The notes: generated by a model not told the origin, from the sequence alone. Numbered from the stretch's first letter, positions 1 through 8,152 are shown. The stretch is 17,816 bases of DNA from Holosporales bacterium (GCA_031279295.1 JAITIT010000036.1:1-17816), one strand, 5' to 3'. A program made the numbers and translations.

Positions 1-204
1 CATAACACAACAACACAAGGGAAGCTAGATACACTGCAGACTACAGCAAATACACTAGCTACAGCATCAGCACTGAGTACACTATCATCAGCAGAGGGTA
101 CACATAACACAACAACACAGGGGAAGCTAGATACACTACAGACTACAGCAAATACACTAGCTACAGCATCAGCACTGAGTACATTAGCCAGTGTAGTTGG
201 TACA
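1..204 (+). repeat. 102-bp tandem repeat, two copies visible
   Basis: Copies start at 1 and 103, so the period is 102 bp, or exactly 34 codons. Over the first 84 or so bases the copies differ at only about two positions, both silent (CAA/CAG and CTG/CTA). They diverge in the last six codons (STLSSAEGT against STLASVVGT). In-frame period and mostly silent differences fit an expressed coding repeat. The array may continue upstream of the window. Confidence 0.9.
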
Positions 205-393
205 CCATCACCACTGTCGGGGATACAACAGTGGTTGACTAATAAAATGGAATTGATGATCCAGCTCGCAGAACAAATCCGTATTCCAATCAAAGCGATG
301 ATGGTAAATCTGATTTCAGACTTGCGGGGGCCCCAGCTCGCATTGGCGACTAAAGCAGCAATGACCGGTACAGCATGCATCATACCCACATAA
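1..393 (+). CDS. C-terminal part of a threonine-rich tandem-repeat protein (5' end outside window)
   Basis: The first reading frame is open from base 1 to a TAA at 391-393, giving 130 residues with no start in the window. The first 68 residues are two copies of a 34-residue unit beginning HNTTTQGKLDTL and ending in GT. It is rich in Thr, Ala, Ser and Leu, with leucines spaced as in an amphipathic helix. The repeats run into a non-repeated tail of about 62 residues starting PSPLSGIQQW, which contains a helical, mildly hydrophobic stretch and ends ACIIPT. No known domain is recognised. Long repeat proteins of this look are common among surface or secreted effectors of Rickettsiales, but a role here is inference only. 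There is no visible signal peptide because the N-terminus is missing. The near-identity of the two DNA copies suggests recent expansion. The upstream copy number cannot be known from this window. Confidence 0.6.
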   Translation, partial: HNTTTQGKLDTLQTTANTLATASALSTLSSAEGTHNTTTQGKLDTLQTTANTLATASALSTLASVVGTPSPLSGIQQWLTNKMELMIQLAEQIRIPIKAMMVNLISDLRGPQLALATKAAMTGTACIIPT

Positions 394-942
394 TTGCTAC
401 GTTCAGCTTCATAGCCCACAGCAGGCAAAATTAGCAAATAGCACTGACAATAGTACAGGAAACGAATGATGGCAATGGCTCCGCCTTTCAGACAGTGGAC
501 AATACGTATGATAATATTACACACGCTGACGATGCGCGGATACTAACGCATAATAACGGCGCGTGTACGTATATGGCAGTGTTAAGGCTTTCAGGTAAGT
601 GGACAGCAGCTGGTATGGGCGGAGTGCAGATAATTAGGAGGGAACAAAATCCGGCCTACCCAGTACATAGTCATCAAAGATGAAAGCAGAAAAATGATGA
701 CACATATTCTACCACCGCGGAATACCGAGGGAAACGTCCTGTTCAAAACAGAGGGAATAACCGAGGCAACTCCAGGTAGGATCACCTGGCATAGGATTGA
801 GAATATAATGGAAGCCACTAATGGATACAGGTCTTGGTGAGACACAGACAGGATCGCATATAAGTACTGATTGTAGCAGCGACAATAGGCTGCGAATTGG
901 TGTATGATCATGATACTGGAGATCAGGAAAGAGTGCAGCAAC
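394..942 (+). other. Gene-poor stretch with fragments of decayed coding sequence
   Basis: No intact gene is supported here. Several short plus-strand frames read like protein but are cut by stops. One is open from about 443 to 683 and includes SAFQTVDNTYDNITHADDAR. A second, in another frame, spans about 634 to 830 and includes PTQYIVIKDESRKMMTH. A third lies just after 393 and includes SPQQAKLANSTDN. The pattern suggests a degraded gene, perhaps once continuous with the repeat protein upstream, but no family is recognised. An AGGAGG at about 636-641 has no suitable start codon after it. The minus-strand open frames in this area run antisense into aspS and are not believed. Confidence 0.3.
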
Positions 943-2760
943 ATGCAGTCCACTAACGCCACCAGATTTAGGACCCACACGTGCAACGAGCTTAGTTTGG
1001 AGCACGTAGGGATGGGCGTATCACTCTGTGGATTCGTCCACAGGATACGAGATCATGGAGGACTACTCTTCATAGACCTCCGTGACCACTACGGTACGAC
1101 CCAGTGCATCCTCCAGGAAACTGATAACTCCTTCACCGTTGCGGAGAAATTAAAGGATGAGGCTGTTGTGAAAATTAACGGCACAGTAGTGAAACGAGAT
1201 CCATCCACAACCAACACGGCAATGAGCACTGGGGAGATCGAGGTACGTGTGAATAGCATCGAGGTACTCTCCCAGCCAGAGCTGACGCTTCCAGTTCAGA
1301 TAAATGTCGAAAACGAGTTTCCGGAGGACACGAGGCTCACATACAGATACCTCGATCTCCGCAGGAAGAAGATGCACGACAACATTATCCTCAGGTCTAA
1401 CGTCATCTCGCATATCAGACAAACGATGGCAGCAATGAGATTCCTCGAAGTCCAAACTCCGATCTTGACGTCATCCTCCCCTGAAGGAGCAAGGGACTAC
1501 CTTATTCCCAGCAGGGTACACCACGGGAAATTTTACGCACTCCCGCAAGCTCCACAACAATTCAAGCAGCTTCTGATGGTTGCGGGGTTCGATAAATATT
1601 TCCAGATCGCTCCGTGCTTTAGAGATGAGGATGCAAGAGCCGACAGATCCCCGGGGGAATTTTACCAGCTCGATTTGGAAATGAGTTTCGCCTCGCAGGA
1701 TGATGTGTTGAACGTTGTTGAAAACGTGATGCATAGTACTTTCTCGAAATTTGCGAGACCAGGCTATTCCATCAGCAGCCCTCCGTTCGAAAGGATCACA
1801 TATAGTAACGCACTCCTTCACTATGGCAGCGATAAGCCTGATCTCAGGAACCCGTTGATCATTCAGGATGTGACCGACGTTTTTAGAACATCAGCATTCG
1901 GTGCCTTCGTGAATGGAATCAGGGATGGCGCACTGGTGAGAAGTATCAATGTTCCTAGCTGTTCAAGTGAGCCACGCAGCTTTTTCGACAGGATCAATGA
2001 TTGGGCGAAAGGGATAGGGCTTCCTGGCATTGGCCATATTTCGATGGTCTCTGAGTCTGAGTTTAAAGGACCGATAGTAAAATTTCTGAGTGAGTCTGAG
2101 CTAACGGAGATATCGAAGGTTAACAATATGAAGCCTGGAGATGTCGTGTTTTTTGTGTGCGATAAAAAGGCTGTAAGCCTTGCAGGAACGGTGCGTACAA
2201 AGCTCGCAGAGATATTAAATCTGGTCAAGGAGAATGCGTATAAGTTCTGCTGGGTCGTAGACTTCCCAATGTTCGGGTACGACGAGGAGAATAAACAAAT
2301 CGCGTTCTCTCATAATCCATTTTCGATGCCACAGGGGGGACTAGAAGCACTAAACACCAAGGATCCTTTCGAGATCAAAGCCTGGCAGTACGATATCGTC
2401 TGTAATGGGATAGAGCTGTCGAGTGGTGCGATCAGGAACCACATTCCAGAGATCATGTATAGGGCGTTTGAAATAGCTGGACACAACCGTGATTTCGTGG
2501 ACAGCAAATTCAGCGGGATGATTCGGGCGTTCAAGTGTGGAGCACCACCTCATGGTGGATGTGCACCCGGAATCGATAGGATAGTAATGCTCCTAGCCGA
2601 CACCGAAAACATCAGGGAGGTCATCGCATTCCCATTCAATCAGCAGGCCCAGGATCTTATGATGGGAGCTCCAGCAGACGTAACCGAGAAACAGCTGAAG
2701 GAGCTGCATATCGCAGTCCTACCAAGGCCCTGTTTCAACAAAGCCCATGATACGGAGTAA
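943..2760 (+). CDS. aspS: Aspartate--tRNA ligase (class II, bacterial type)
   Basis: This cytoplasmic enzyme charges tRNA with aspartate. The 605-residue protein has the full bacterial AspRS layout. An N-terminal OB-fold anticodon-binding domain opens with LSLEHVGMGVSLCGFVHRIRD. Motif 1 lies around TRLTYRYLDLRR and FLEVQTPILTSSSPEGARDY. Motif 2 is PCFRDEDARADRSPGEFYQLD, followed by the GAD insertion domain typical of bacterial AspRS. Motif 3 is near the C-terminus (GCAPGIDRIVMLL). The frame is open from an ATG at 904, but alignment to the family's usual N-terminus and an AGGAAAG upstream favour the ATG at 943. Many bacteria of this group rely on a non-discriminating AspRS with GatCAB; the sequence alone does not settle which type this is. 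The gene stands alone: about 550 bp of decayed sequence precede it and about 660 bp of non-coding sequence follow. Confidence 0.97.
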   Translation: MQSTNATRFRTHTCNELSLEHVGMGVSLCGFVHRIRDHGGLLFIDLRDHYGTTQCILQETDNSFTVAEKLKDEAVVKINGTVVKRDPSTTNTAMSTGEIEVRVNSIEVLSQPELTLPVQINVENEFPEDTRLTYRYLDLRRKKMHDNIILRSNVISHIRQTMAAMRFLEVQTPILTSSSPEGARDYLIPSRVHHGKFYALPQAPQQFKQLLMVAGFDKYFQIAPCFRDEDARADRSPGEFYQLDLEMSFASQDDVLNVVENVMHSTFSKFARPGYSISSPPFERITYSNALLHYGSDKPDLRNPLIIQDVTDVFRTSAFGAFVNGIRDGALVRSINVPSCSSEPRSFFDRINDWAKGIGLPGIGHISMVSESEFKGPIVKFLSESELTEISKVNNMKPGDVVFFVCDKKAVSLAGTVRTKLAEILNLVKENAYKFCWVVDFPMFGYDEENKQIAFSHNPFSMPQGGLEALNTKDPFEIKAWQYDIVCNGIELSSGAIRNHIPEIMYRAFEIAGHNRDFVDSKFSGMIRAFKCGAPPHGGCAPGIDRIVMLLADTENIREVIAFPFNQQAQDLMMGAPADVTEKQLKELHIAVLPRPCFNKAHDTE

Positions 2761-2889
2761 GAACTAGCCTACTTAAGCTGGAGCAAAATCTTCTCACGCC
2801 TACATACCTAATGCGTACTTCGGCGATACTCAATACCGCTGCTATTGCCTGTATCTTGGTCATTTACCTCTTTGTTCGACTCCCAGCAT

Positions 2890-2917
2890 GACTCCGGCAT
2901 TTCGCCGTGGCGGAGTC
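2890..2917. other. Hairpin-forming inverted repeat downstream of aspS
   Basis: GACTCCG (2890-2896) pairs perfectly with CGGAGTC (2911-2917) around a 14-base loop, and an inner GGC/GCC pairing is possible. It lies 130 bp after the aspS stop. It could be a transcript-end or processing structure, but no T-run follows, so it is not a canonical intrinsic terminator. Confidence 0.4.
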
Positions 2918-3049
2918 GCCTAAGCAGTACTCTTTAAGTTGCAGTAAGCATTAGTCCAGGTAGCAAATCAGTACGCTTAAGCCATACTACACCTATGCTA
3001 GCGTCTTGTTGCCTATCTGTAGGTTGCCCCTCCTGGATTCCCTTATATG

Positions 3050-3241
3050 TCATATCTCCTCTGCTGGAGAAGAATATACTCCCGGTGTGTCAGTGTTCCC
3101 TGGTGTACAAGCATCTAGGCACGGCTGGAGCTTCGGCGGATTTTTTGGACATACCACAAGCAGCGGAGCCTCCGGACAACTTGCACTGGCTACGCTTATT
3201 GCCACTAACGTCATCACCAGGATTATGATCATCTTCTTCAT
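3050..3241 (-). CDS. Possible small secreted cysteine-containing peptide
   Basis: This 63-residue frame begins MKKMIIILVMTLVAISVASA: two lysines, a hydrophobic core of about 13 residues, then an Ala-Ser-Ala site that fits signal peptidase I cleavage near residue 20. The remaining 43 residues are rich in proline and carry four cysteines (starting SCPEAPLL), so disulfides are plausible after export. No family is recognised. Against it: no good Shine-Dalgarno is seen before the ATG, no conserved neighbour supports it, and open frames exist on the other strand over the same bases. The N-terminus is the best argument that it is real. Confidence 0.35.
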   Translation of the reverse strand: MKKMIIILVMTLVAISVASASCPEAPLLVVCPKNPPKLQPCLDACTPGNTDTPGVYSSPAEEI

Positions 3242-3394
3242 ATTGTGCTTTTGACTCGATTATTCCACTTACCAGCATTGCGACATGTTTATATTGCTCA
3301 CGCAAGACCGACGTGTCACATGCGTGTGTGTGTCATAATTACGTAGATGATGACTCGTCGGTGTATAGCTAGCCTACCGCCTCTCTGTTTTTCA

Positions 3395-3423
3395 TTTCTA
3401 ATCCTTCCAATGCGGGATATAAT
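3395..3423 (+). promoter_or_regulatory. Likely sigma-70 promoter of the rpsP operon
   Basis: A perfect TATAAT at 3418-3423 is preceded at 17 bases by TTTCTA (3395-3400), a weak -35 match. Transcription would start near 3430, giving a leader of about 40 bases before the rpsP ATG. The position directly ahead of a ribosomal-protein gene supports it. Confidence 0.5.
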
Positions 3424-3440
3424 GTAGCCTATGTTGATGG

Positions 3441-3456
3441 CGGCGTGTTTTCGCCG
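3441..3456 (+). promoter_or_regulatory. Leader hairpin in front of the rpsP ribosome-binding site
   Basis: CGGCG (3441-3445) and CGCCG (3452-3456) form a perfect 5-bp G+C stem with a TGTTTT loop. It ends directly before the purine-rich Shine-Dalgarno (GAGAGGGAGA, about 3456-3465) of rpsP. A structure abutting the ribosome-binding site could tune translation or protect the mRNA 5' end. Function is inferred from position only. Confidence 0.4.
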
Positions 3457-3469
3457 AGAGGGAGATTGT

Positions 3470-3811
3470 ATGGCTTTAAAGATAAGATTAGCAAGGGGCG
3501 GGTCAAAGAAGAGGCCGTTTTATAGGTTGGTTGTAGCCGAAAATACAGCTCCACGGGATGGGAGGTTTGTTGAGCGACTCGGCTCTTACAATCCACTCAT
3601 AGAAAATGGAAAGGATGGGCGCGTCGTAGCTAACGCAGATCGAGTTAAACATTGGCTTTCAGTCGGGGCAAAAGCAACAGAGCGTGCCGAGAAATTGTTG
3701 GCATACCTGGAAATAGTTCCGCAGCCCTCTATCAGGATTACTCCTAAAAAATCAGCACCCAAGAAGAAGGCTCAGGAGAGGATGAAGGCATCACGGGAAT
3801 TACAGCAATAG
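3470..3811 (+). CDS. rpsP: 30S ribosomal protein S16
   Basis: S16 is a small-subunit protein needed for 30S assembly. The 113-residue product begins MALKIRLARGGSKKRPFY, the hallmark S16 N-terminus, followed by VVAENTAPRDGRFVERLGSYNP and the usual NADRVKHWLSVGAKAT segment. A lysine-rich tail of about 30 residues extends past the conserved core, as in many alphaproteobacteria. The frame is open further upstream, but the ATG at 3470 matches the invariant family start and has a strong AGGGAGA just before it. It leads the plus-strand run and lies 3 bases ahead of rimM, the conserved pairing. The usual followers trmD and rplS are not here. Confidence 0.97.
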   Translation: MALKIRLARGGSKKRPFYRLVVAENTAPRDGRFVERLGSYNPLIENGKDGRVVANADRVKHWLSVGAKATERAEKLLAYLEIVPQPSIRITPKKSAPKKKAQERMKASRELQQ

Positions 3812-3814
3812 CAA

Positions 3815-4318
3815 GTGGCTGGCCCAGGATGCATTTGTGTTGGTGTTATCACCAAGCCAGTAGGTGTTAGGGGATACGTTAAGATACGAGCCTTTACAGA
3901 GACTGCAGATTCATTCCTGAAGATAAAGAAAGTGTTTTTGGAGGATGGAGTTACGCTGCAGCTATTGGATCCGATGGTCAAAACGCCGTCGATACTTATT
4001 GTGAAAGTGTGCAATGATAGGACAGCTGCGGAGTTATTTCGTGGGAAGCGGCTGTTTGCGTACCCGAGTGATTTTCAGCCACTCGATGACGGAGAGTACT
4101 ATCTCGAAACGCTGGTGGGAATGACTGCCGTGAATGAAAGCGGTGATGCAGTTGGCCGTGTGTCAGCTACCTTCGATTTTGGAGCAGGAGCATTTCTGGA
4201 TATAACACTCAGTAATTCAAACGAGGTAGTCACGATCCAATTTAATAGCATGGCTATCTTGGATGTTAATATTGAAGATGGAGTAATCAGGTTAGATGAT
4301 CGGTTCATACTCAGGTAG
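3815..4318 (+). CDS. rimM: Ribosome maturation factor RimM
   Basis: RimM binds the 30S head and helps 16S rRNA processing and assembly together with S19. The protein is 167 residues, normal for the family. The N-terminal RimM domain contains VGVITKPVGVRGYVKI (about residues 9-24). A C-terminal PRC-barrel follows, with DDGEYYLETLVGMTAVNESGD and later the AILDVN and IRLDDRFI segments. The GTG start at 3815 lies 3 bases after the rpsP stop and fits the expected N-terminus. The 3' end overlaps the start of lpxB by 23 bases, so translation of the two is probably coupled. Confidence 0.93.
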   Translation: MAGPGCICVGVITKPVGVRGYVKIRAFTETADSFLKIKKVFLEDGVTLQLLDPMVKTPSILIVKVCNDRTAAELFRGKRLFAYPSDFQPLDDGEYYLETLVGMTAVNESGDAVGRVSATFDFGAGAFLDITLSNSNEVVTIQFNSMAILDVNIEDGVIRLDDRFILR

Positions 4319-5378
4319 TTTGTACATCATCGCTGGCGAGGCATCGGGCGATAAACTTGGTTCATGCGTTCTGGATAACCTTAAAGAGGTAGAGGCATCA
4401 GGAGTTGGAGGACCGTTGATGGAGGCACGAGGATTTCATAGTCTCTTCGATATTAGGGAGATAGCGGTAGGGGGAATACTGGAAACCATTCACTGTATCA
4501 CTAGGATCAAAATGCTGATCAGGAAGACTGTGGAGGACATTATCAGAAGGAAACCGCGTGCGGTACTGACGATCGACTCACCAGAATTCTGTTTCAGAGT
4601 TACAAAGCAAGTCAGGGCAGCAGCTCCAGAGATCAAGCTAATTCACCTGGTGGCACCTAGTGTCTGGGCATGGCGTCCAAAGAGGGGAAAGGCAATCGCT
4701 GAGGTATATGATCATATGATGACGTTGTTCGATTTTGAACCCCAGTACTTTACGAAGTATGGTCTACGTACGACATTTGTTGGCCATCCGGCTGTGGAAG
4801 AATTCTGCGGATCATCTGACTCGAAGGAATCAATTCTCCTCCTGATGCCAGGTAGCCGTGTCCAAGAGATCAAAGCCCACCTCCCGATATTTTTAGAGGC
4901 TGCACGAGGGATTGAAGCAGACAGGGTAGTGATACCAACTACTGGCTCTATGAGGCAATTGGTGAAGTCCATGGTTCCAGATGACCATATCGAAGTGATA
5001 TCTGATGAAGTAGAGAAGAGAGAACTGTACAGGAATGCTAAACTTGCCGTCGTAGCCAGCGGGACCGCTACATTGCACCTTGCACTATCATCATGCCCGA
5101 TGGTGGTTTGTTACCGCATGTCTCCACTGTCGTATATGATCCTCAAGCCACTGGTAAATGTGAAATTCATCTCGCTGGTTAACCTCATACTCGACGTTGA
5201 GGTCGTCCCAGAGCTCATCCAATCTGCATGCACTCCAGCATCAATAATTGATGCAGCTGGTAATATAAACAATGCTTGCCAAAGCGTTTCATTCCAGGAG
5301 ATCAAGAGCAGGCTACTGCCCAACGATATATCTCCCAGCAGGATGATTGCTACAACTGTCGAACAGTATTTGGTATAG
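4296..5378 (+). CDS. lpxB: Lipid-A-disaccharide synthase
   Basis: LpxB condenses UDP-2,3-diacylglucosamine with lipid X to form the lipid A disaccharide at the inner face of the cytoplasmic membrane. The 360-residue protein is slightly shorter than the usual 380 or so but complete. Family signatures in order: LYIIAGEASGDKLG near residues 9-22, HLVAPSVWAWRPKRGKAI, FVGHPAVEE, LLLMPGSRVQEIKAHLPIF, VASGTATLHLAL, MVVCYRMSPLSY, and a closing VVPELIQ. The start at 4296 lies inside rimM; a TTG at 4320 is an alternative. Its presence implies an LPS-type outer membrane, in line with kdsA further on. In many bacteria lpxB sits with lpxD, fabZ and lpxA; here it is detached from them and placed after rimM. 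Confidence 0.95.
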   Translation: MIGSYSGSLYIIAGEASGDKLGSCVLDNLKEVEASGVGGPLMEARGFHSLFDIREIAVGGILETIHCITRIKMLIRKTVEDIIRRKPRAVLTIDSPEFCFRVTKQVRAAAPEIKLIHLVAPSVWAWRPKRGKAIAEVYDHMMTLFDFEPQYFTKYGLRTTFVGHPAVEEFCGSSDSKESILLLMPGSRVQEIKAHLPIFLEAARGIEADRVVIPTTGSMRQLVKSMVPDDHIEVISDEVEKRELYRNAKLAVVASGTATLHLALSSCPMVVCYRMSPLSYMILKPLVNVKFISLVNLILDVEVVPELIQSACTPASIIDAAGNINNACQSVSFQEIKSRLLPNDISPSRMIATTVEQYLV

Positions 5379-5419
5379 TGAAATTGTAACGCCAGTCTTG
5401 CTTATCTCAAGGTACTAGA

Positions 5420-6214
5420 ATGAAGGGGTTGGTTGATTCGCACGCGCATCTATTCTATGAAGGGGTCTATGATACTCTAGACTACAAGCTGAAGTTCGCG
5501 AAGCTCGCAGGTGTTGATTACATTTTGAGCGTTGGAACGGACTCCAAGACTATGGCTAAAAACATCGAGATCGCTGAGAGGTTTAGCAATGTGTTTGCAT
5601 CGGTTGGAATCCATCCGCATCACTTCAGCGATGGCTACGACATAGCAGAGCTAATTAAACTTTCAAAGCACGATAAGGTAGTTGCTATTGGTGAAGTTGG
5701 ACTAGATTACCACTATGATGACGCCACTCCGAAGTCTGGCCAGATCACTCTCTTCAGGGATATGCTCTCGATCTCTAAGGAATGCAAGCTTCCGTACATC
5801 ATTCATTCTAGGGAGTGTTTTGACGATATCTTTGATATCATGGCTGAGTACAAACTACCGCCATCTGTATTCCACTGCTATACTGACACAAGGGAGAATG
5901 TGAGCAAGATCCTAGATCGAGGGCACTACATCTCATTCGCTGGGGTCATAACGTTCAAGAAGTCCGATGAGCTGCGAGAGATCGTGAAGTATGTGCCAGC
6001 GGATAGGCTTTTGATCGAAACTGATTGCCCGTACTTATCACCCGTGCCATACCGCGGGAAGCCAAATGAACCGGCGTTCGTCAGTATCGTTGCTGAGTGT
6101 GTTGCACAGGTTAGGGGCATTGGTGTGAAGGAAGTTGCTAGCCTGACATCCGATAACTTCTTCAGGCTGTTCCAGAAGGCGGCATCTTATACAGCTCAAC
6201 AGCAAAGCACTTGA
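5420..6214 (+). CDS. tatD: TatD family metal-dependent hydrolase (DNase)
   Basis: TatD enzymes are amidohydrolase-fold metal-dependent nucleases with 3'-5' exonuclease activity, linked to DNA repair and turnover. The 264-residue protein has normal length. Metal ligands visible: HxH in VDSHAHL (His8 and His10), the Glu of AIGEVGLDYHY, His in YIIHSREC, His in VFHCYTD, and Asp in LLIETDCPYLSPVPYRGKPN, the classic TatD C-terminal signature. It starts 41 bases after lpxB on the same strand. Its substrate in this organism is not known from the sequence. Confidence 0.94.
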   Translation: MKGLVDSHAHLFYEGVYDTLDYKLKFAKLAGVDYILSVGTDSKTMAKNIEIAERFSNVFASVGIHPHHFSDGYDIAELIKLSKHDKVVAIGEVGLDYHYDDATPKSGQITLFRDMLSISKECKLPYIIHSRECFDDIFDIMAEYKLPPSVFHCYTDTRENVSKILDRGHYISFAGVITFKKSDELREIVKYVPADRLLIETDCPYLSPVPYRGKPNEPAFVSIVAECVAQVRGIGVKEVASLTSDNFFRLFQKAASYTAQQQST

Positions 6215-6260
6215 ATTTGATATACAATGGAGAACGTCGATAAGTAGCCTGCGTCCTCAC

Positions 6261-6947
6261 ATGCTTCGTTCCCTCTTGTTTACCATTACCTTCTGGCCGG
6301 TGTTTATCATGTACATCTTCATCATGTATCCGCTAGCGGCCATCTTATCGCCGAGGAACGTTCTGTTGCTTGTGTACCGCCCCGTCACAAGGTGGCTCTT
6401 GTTCTGCCTCAGGAAAATTGCAGGTGTTTGGTATGAGATCAGGAATATCGAGAATGTTCTGAAGGAGCCTTGTATCATTGGGTGCAATCACCAGTCTACC
6501 TGGGAGACATTCATCTTCTCACTACTCTTCGATAACCTATCGATTGTAATCAAGCACGAGCTCCTCAGGAAACCGATCGCTGGCTTGTACTTTAAGAGGC
6601 TTGGCTGCATTCCGATTGACAGGTCATCGCCGGTACTTGCAATAAAAGCATTGGTCAAACACGGAGTGAAAGCGCACCGTGCTGGAAATAACATCCTCAT
6701 CTTTCCGAATGGAACAAGGGATAGCTCCGGAGCACAAGCGGAGTATAAAGGTGGAATCTATGCGATATACAAAGCAACGGGAGCCTCTGCCGTTCCGGTG
6801 AGTGTTAACTCTGGATCACATTGGCCACGTAGGTCATTTCGTAAAGTACCAGGTACCATAGTGCTAGATTTCAAGGATGCTATCCCTCCAGGCTTAGAGA
6901 GAGCAGCGTTCTTTGCCGAGTTTGAAGCAAGGATGAAGCAACGGTAG
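6261..6947 (+). CDS. plsC: 1-acyl-sn-glycerol-3-phosphate acyltransferase
   Basis: PlsC acylates lysophosphatidic acid to phosphatidic acid, the precursor of membrane phospholipids. The protein has 228 residues and begins with a hydrophobic membrane segment of about 25 residues. Catalytic block I is NHQSTWET (His77 and Glu82): the usual H-x4-D appears as H-x4-E, a variant I recall from alphaproteobacterial members. Block III appears as FPNGTRD (149-154), where FPEGTR is usual. The substitution of Asn for Glu there is worth noting but need not abolish function. A later VPVSVNSG segment corresponds to block IV. The gene lies 46 bases after tatD and ends just before rodA. Confidence 0.9.
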   Translation: MLRSLLFTITFWPVFIMYIFIMYPLAAILSPRNVLLLVYRPVTRWLLFCLRKIAGVWYEIRNIENVLKEPCIIGCNHQSTWETFIFSLLFDNLSIVIKHELLRKPIAGLYFKRLGCIPIDRSSPVLAIKALVKHGVKAHRAGNNILIFPNGTRDSSGAQAEYKGGIYAIYKATGASAVPVSVNSGSHWPRRSFRKVPGTIVLDFKDAIPPGLERAAFFAEFEARMKQR

Positions 6948-6954
6948 ATTGGCG

Positions 6955-8058
6955 ATGAGAATACGCATAAGGCCATGTCCGCTGTTCCCACTATCAGTCG
7001 TGATTTCGATATCGCTATTTGCATTGCTGATGCTATACTCGATAGGGGCGGGCAATTTCTACCCGTGGTGCATCAAGCAGTTCTGTAGGCTCCTACTCGG
7101 AATCGTAGCCATATTCGTCGCCTCGTCCACACCTGTTCATTTTTGGAAGAAACATGCATACACAGGCTATATCGCCTGCGTGATAATGCTAACGTGTGTA
7201 GCTGTAGTCGGGAAGATATCGATGGGAGCTCAGCGGTGGCTCGACTTATATTTCTTCAACCTCCAGCCATCGGAGCTTATGAGAATCTCGCTGATCATCG
7301 TGCTCTCACGGTACTTCGCTGACCTTGGCATAAGCGCAGTAACTAAAATCTCATCACTAGTACTCCCGCTATCGATAATGGCGGTCCCAGTTTTCATGGT
7401 CCTACTACAGCCTGACCTCGGCACAGCAACCATTCTATTCTGCACGTTCGTTGCGATACTGTTCGTCTGCGGAGTACAGATCTGGAAGTTTATGGTGGCA
7501 CTCATGGGTTTTGCAGGAGCAATGCCTCTGCTATGGAGCATGCTTCGTCAATACCAACGCGAGAGAATCCTCGTGTTCCTAGACCCGGAGCTGGATCCAA
7601 GCGGAGCTGGATACCATGTCATCCAATCCCAGATAGCACTGGGATCTGGAGGAATATACGGAAAGGGACTTCTCAATGGTTCCCAGTGTCAATTAAACTT
7701 CCTCCCAGAGAAGCAGACGGATTTCGTGTTTGCAGCTCTCGGAGAAGAACTCGGATTCGTAGGATGTACGGCACTCATCGTATTGTACGCGATGCTGATG
7801 ATCTACAACTTGGGAGTTGCAATGAGGGCACGCGATAGATTCAGTCAGGTGTTGGTGTTTGGAATCAACGCGATGCTGTTCTTCTACATCGTCATCAATA
7901 TCTCGATGGTCTGTGGGCTACTACCAGTCGTCGGAATTCCGCTACCATTCTTCTCGTACGGAGGAAGCGCCCTGATGGTTTTATTGTTTTGTCAGGGGCT
8001 CATATTCGCAGTAGATATAGAGCATAAGGTGAAGTTCGGTCTCAAACGATCGAGGTAG
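6955..8058 (+). CDS. rodA: Rod-shape peptidoglycan polymerase RodA (SEDS family)
   Basis: SEDS proteins are multipass inner-membrane glycosyltransferases that polymerise lipid II. RodA works with a class B PBP and the MreB elongation machinery. This protein of about 367 residues has around ten hydrophobic segments. RodA-like motifs include LDLYFFNLQPSELMR, LLQPDLGTA, LDPSGAGYHVIQSQIALGSGG, LNFLPEKQTDFVFAALGEELG (containing the conserved Asp of the TDF motif) and GLLPVVGIPLPFFSYGGSALM. The combination points to RodA rather than FtsW. The ATG at 6955 is preferred; a TTG at 6949, one base after the plsC stop triplet, would add two residues. It is the last intact gene of this plus-strand run. A short GCAAC/GTTGC hairpin at 8061-8082 follows, without a T-run. 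Confidence 0.92.
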   Translation: MRIRIRPCPLFPLSVVISISLFALLMLYSIGAGNFYPWCIKQFCRLLLGIVAIFVASSTPVHFWKKHAYTGYIACVIMLTCVAVVGKISMGAQRWLDLYFFNLQPSELMRISLIIVLSRYFADLGISAVTKISSLVLPLSIMAVPVFMVLLQPDLGTATILFCTFVAILFVCGVQIWKFMVALMGFAGAMPLLWSMLRQYQRERILVFLDPELDPSGAGYHVIQSQIALGSGGIYGKGLLNGSQCQLNFLPEKQTDFVFAALGEELGFVGCTALIVLYAMLMIYNLGVAMRARDRFSQVLVFGINAMLFFYIVINISMVCGLLPVVGIPLPFFSYGGSALMVLLFCQGLIFAVDIEHKVKFGLKRSR

Positions 8059-8152
8059 GAGCAACCGGATTCCCCCCGTTGCCCTGTACACATTTGGATT
8101 CCAGAGCCAGTCGTCAGATATCGGCAGGTCTGTTCAAGGCTGCTGTATGTGA

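Larger units (their letters stand above)
2761..3394. other. Long intergenic region between aspS and rpsP
   Basis: This stretch of over 600 bp has no recognisable conserved gene. It contains the hairpin at 2890-2917 and the possible small secreted peptide on the minus strand at 3050-3241. Plus-strand open frames of about 77-82 codons overlap that peptide (near 2995-3254) and show no family signature. A GT-rich patch occurs near 3321-3332. No tRNA or known structured RNA is seen. Confidence 0.5.

Noticed and set aside
1..204. CRISPR array
   Set aside because: The repeat is a contiguous in-frame coding repeat with a 102-bp period and no unique spacers of constant length.
966..975. CACGTG core within aspS as a second parS
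   Set aside because: The bases on either side do not fit the parS arms; only the hexamer is shared.
591..986. 131-residue hydrophobic open frame on the minus strand
   Set aside because: It overlaps the 5' end of aspS antisense, has no recognisable family, and its hydrophobicity is what antisense of a polar coding region often gives.
2995..3254. Two plus-strand open frames of 77 and 82 codons
   Set aside because: They overlap each other and the minus-strand candidate peptide, lack a good ribosome-binding site, and show no family motif.
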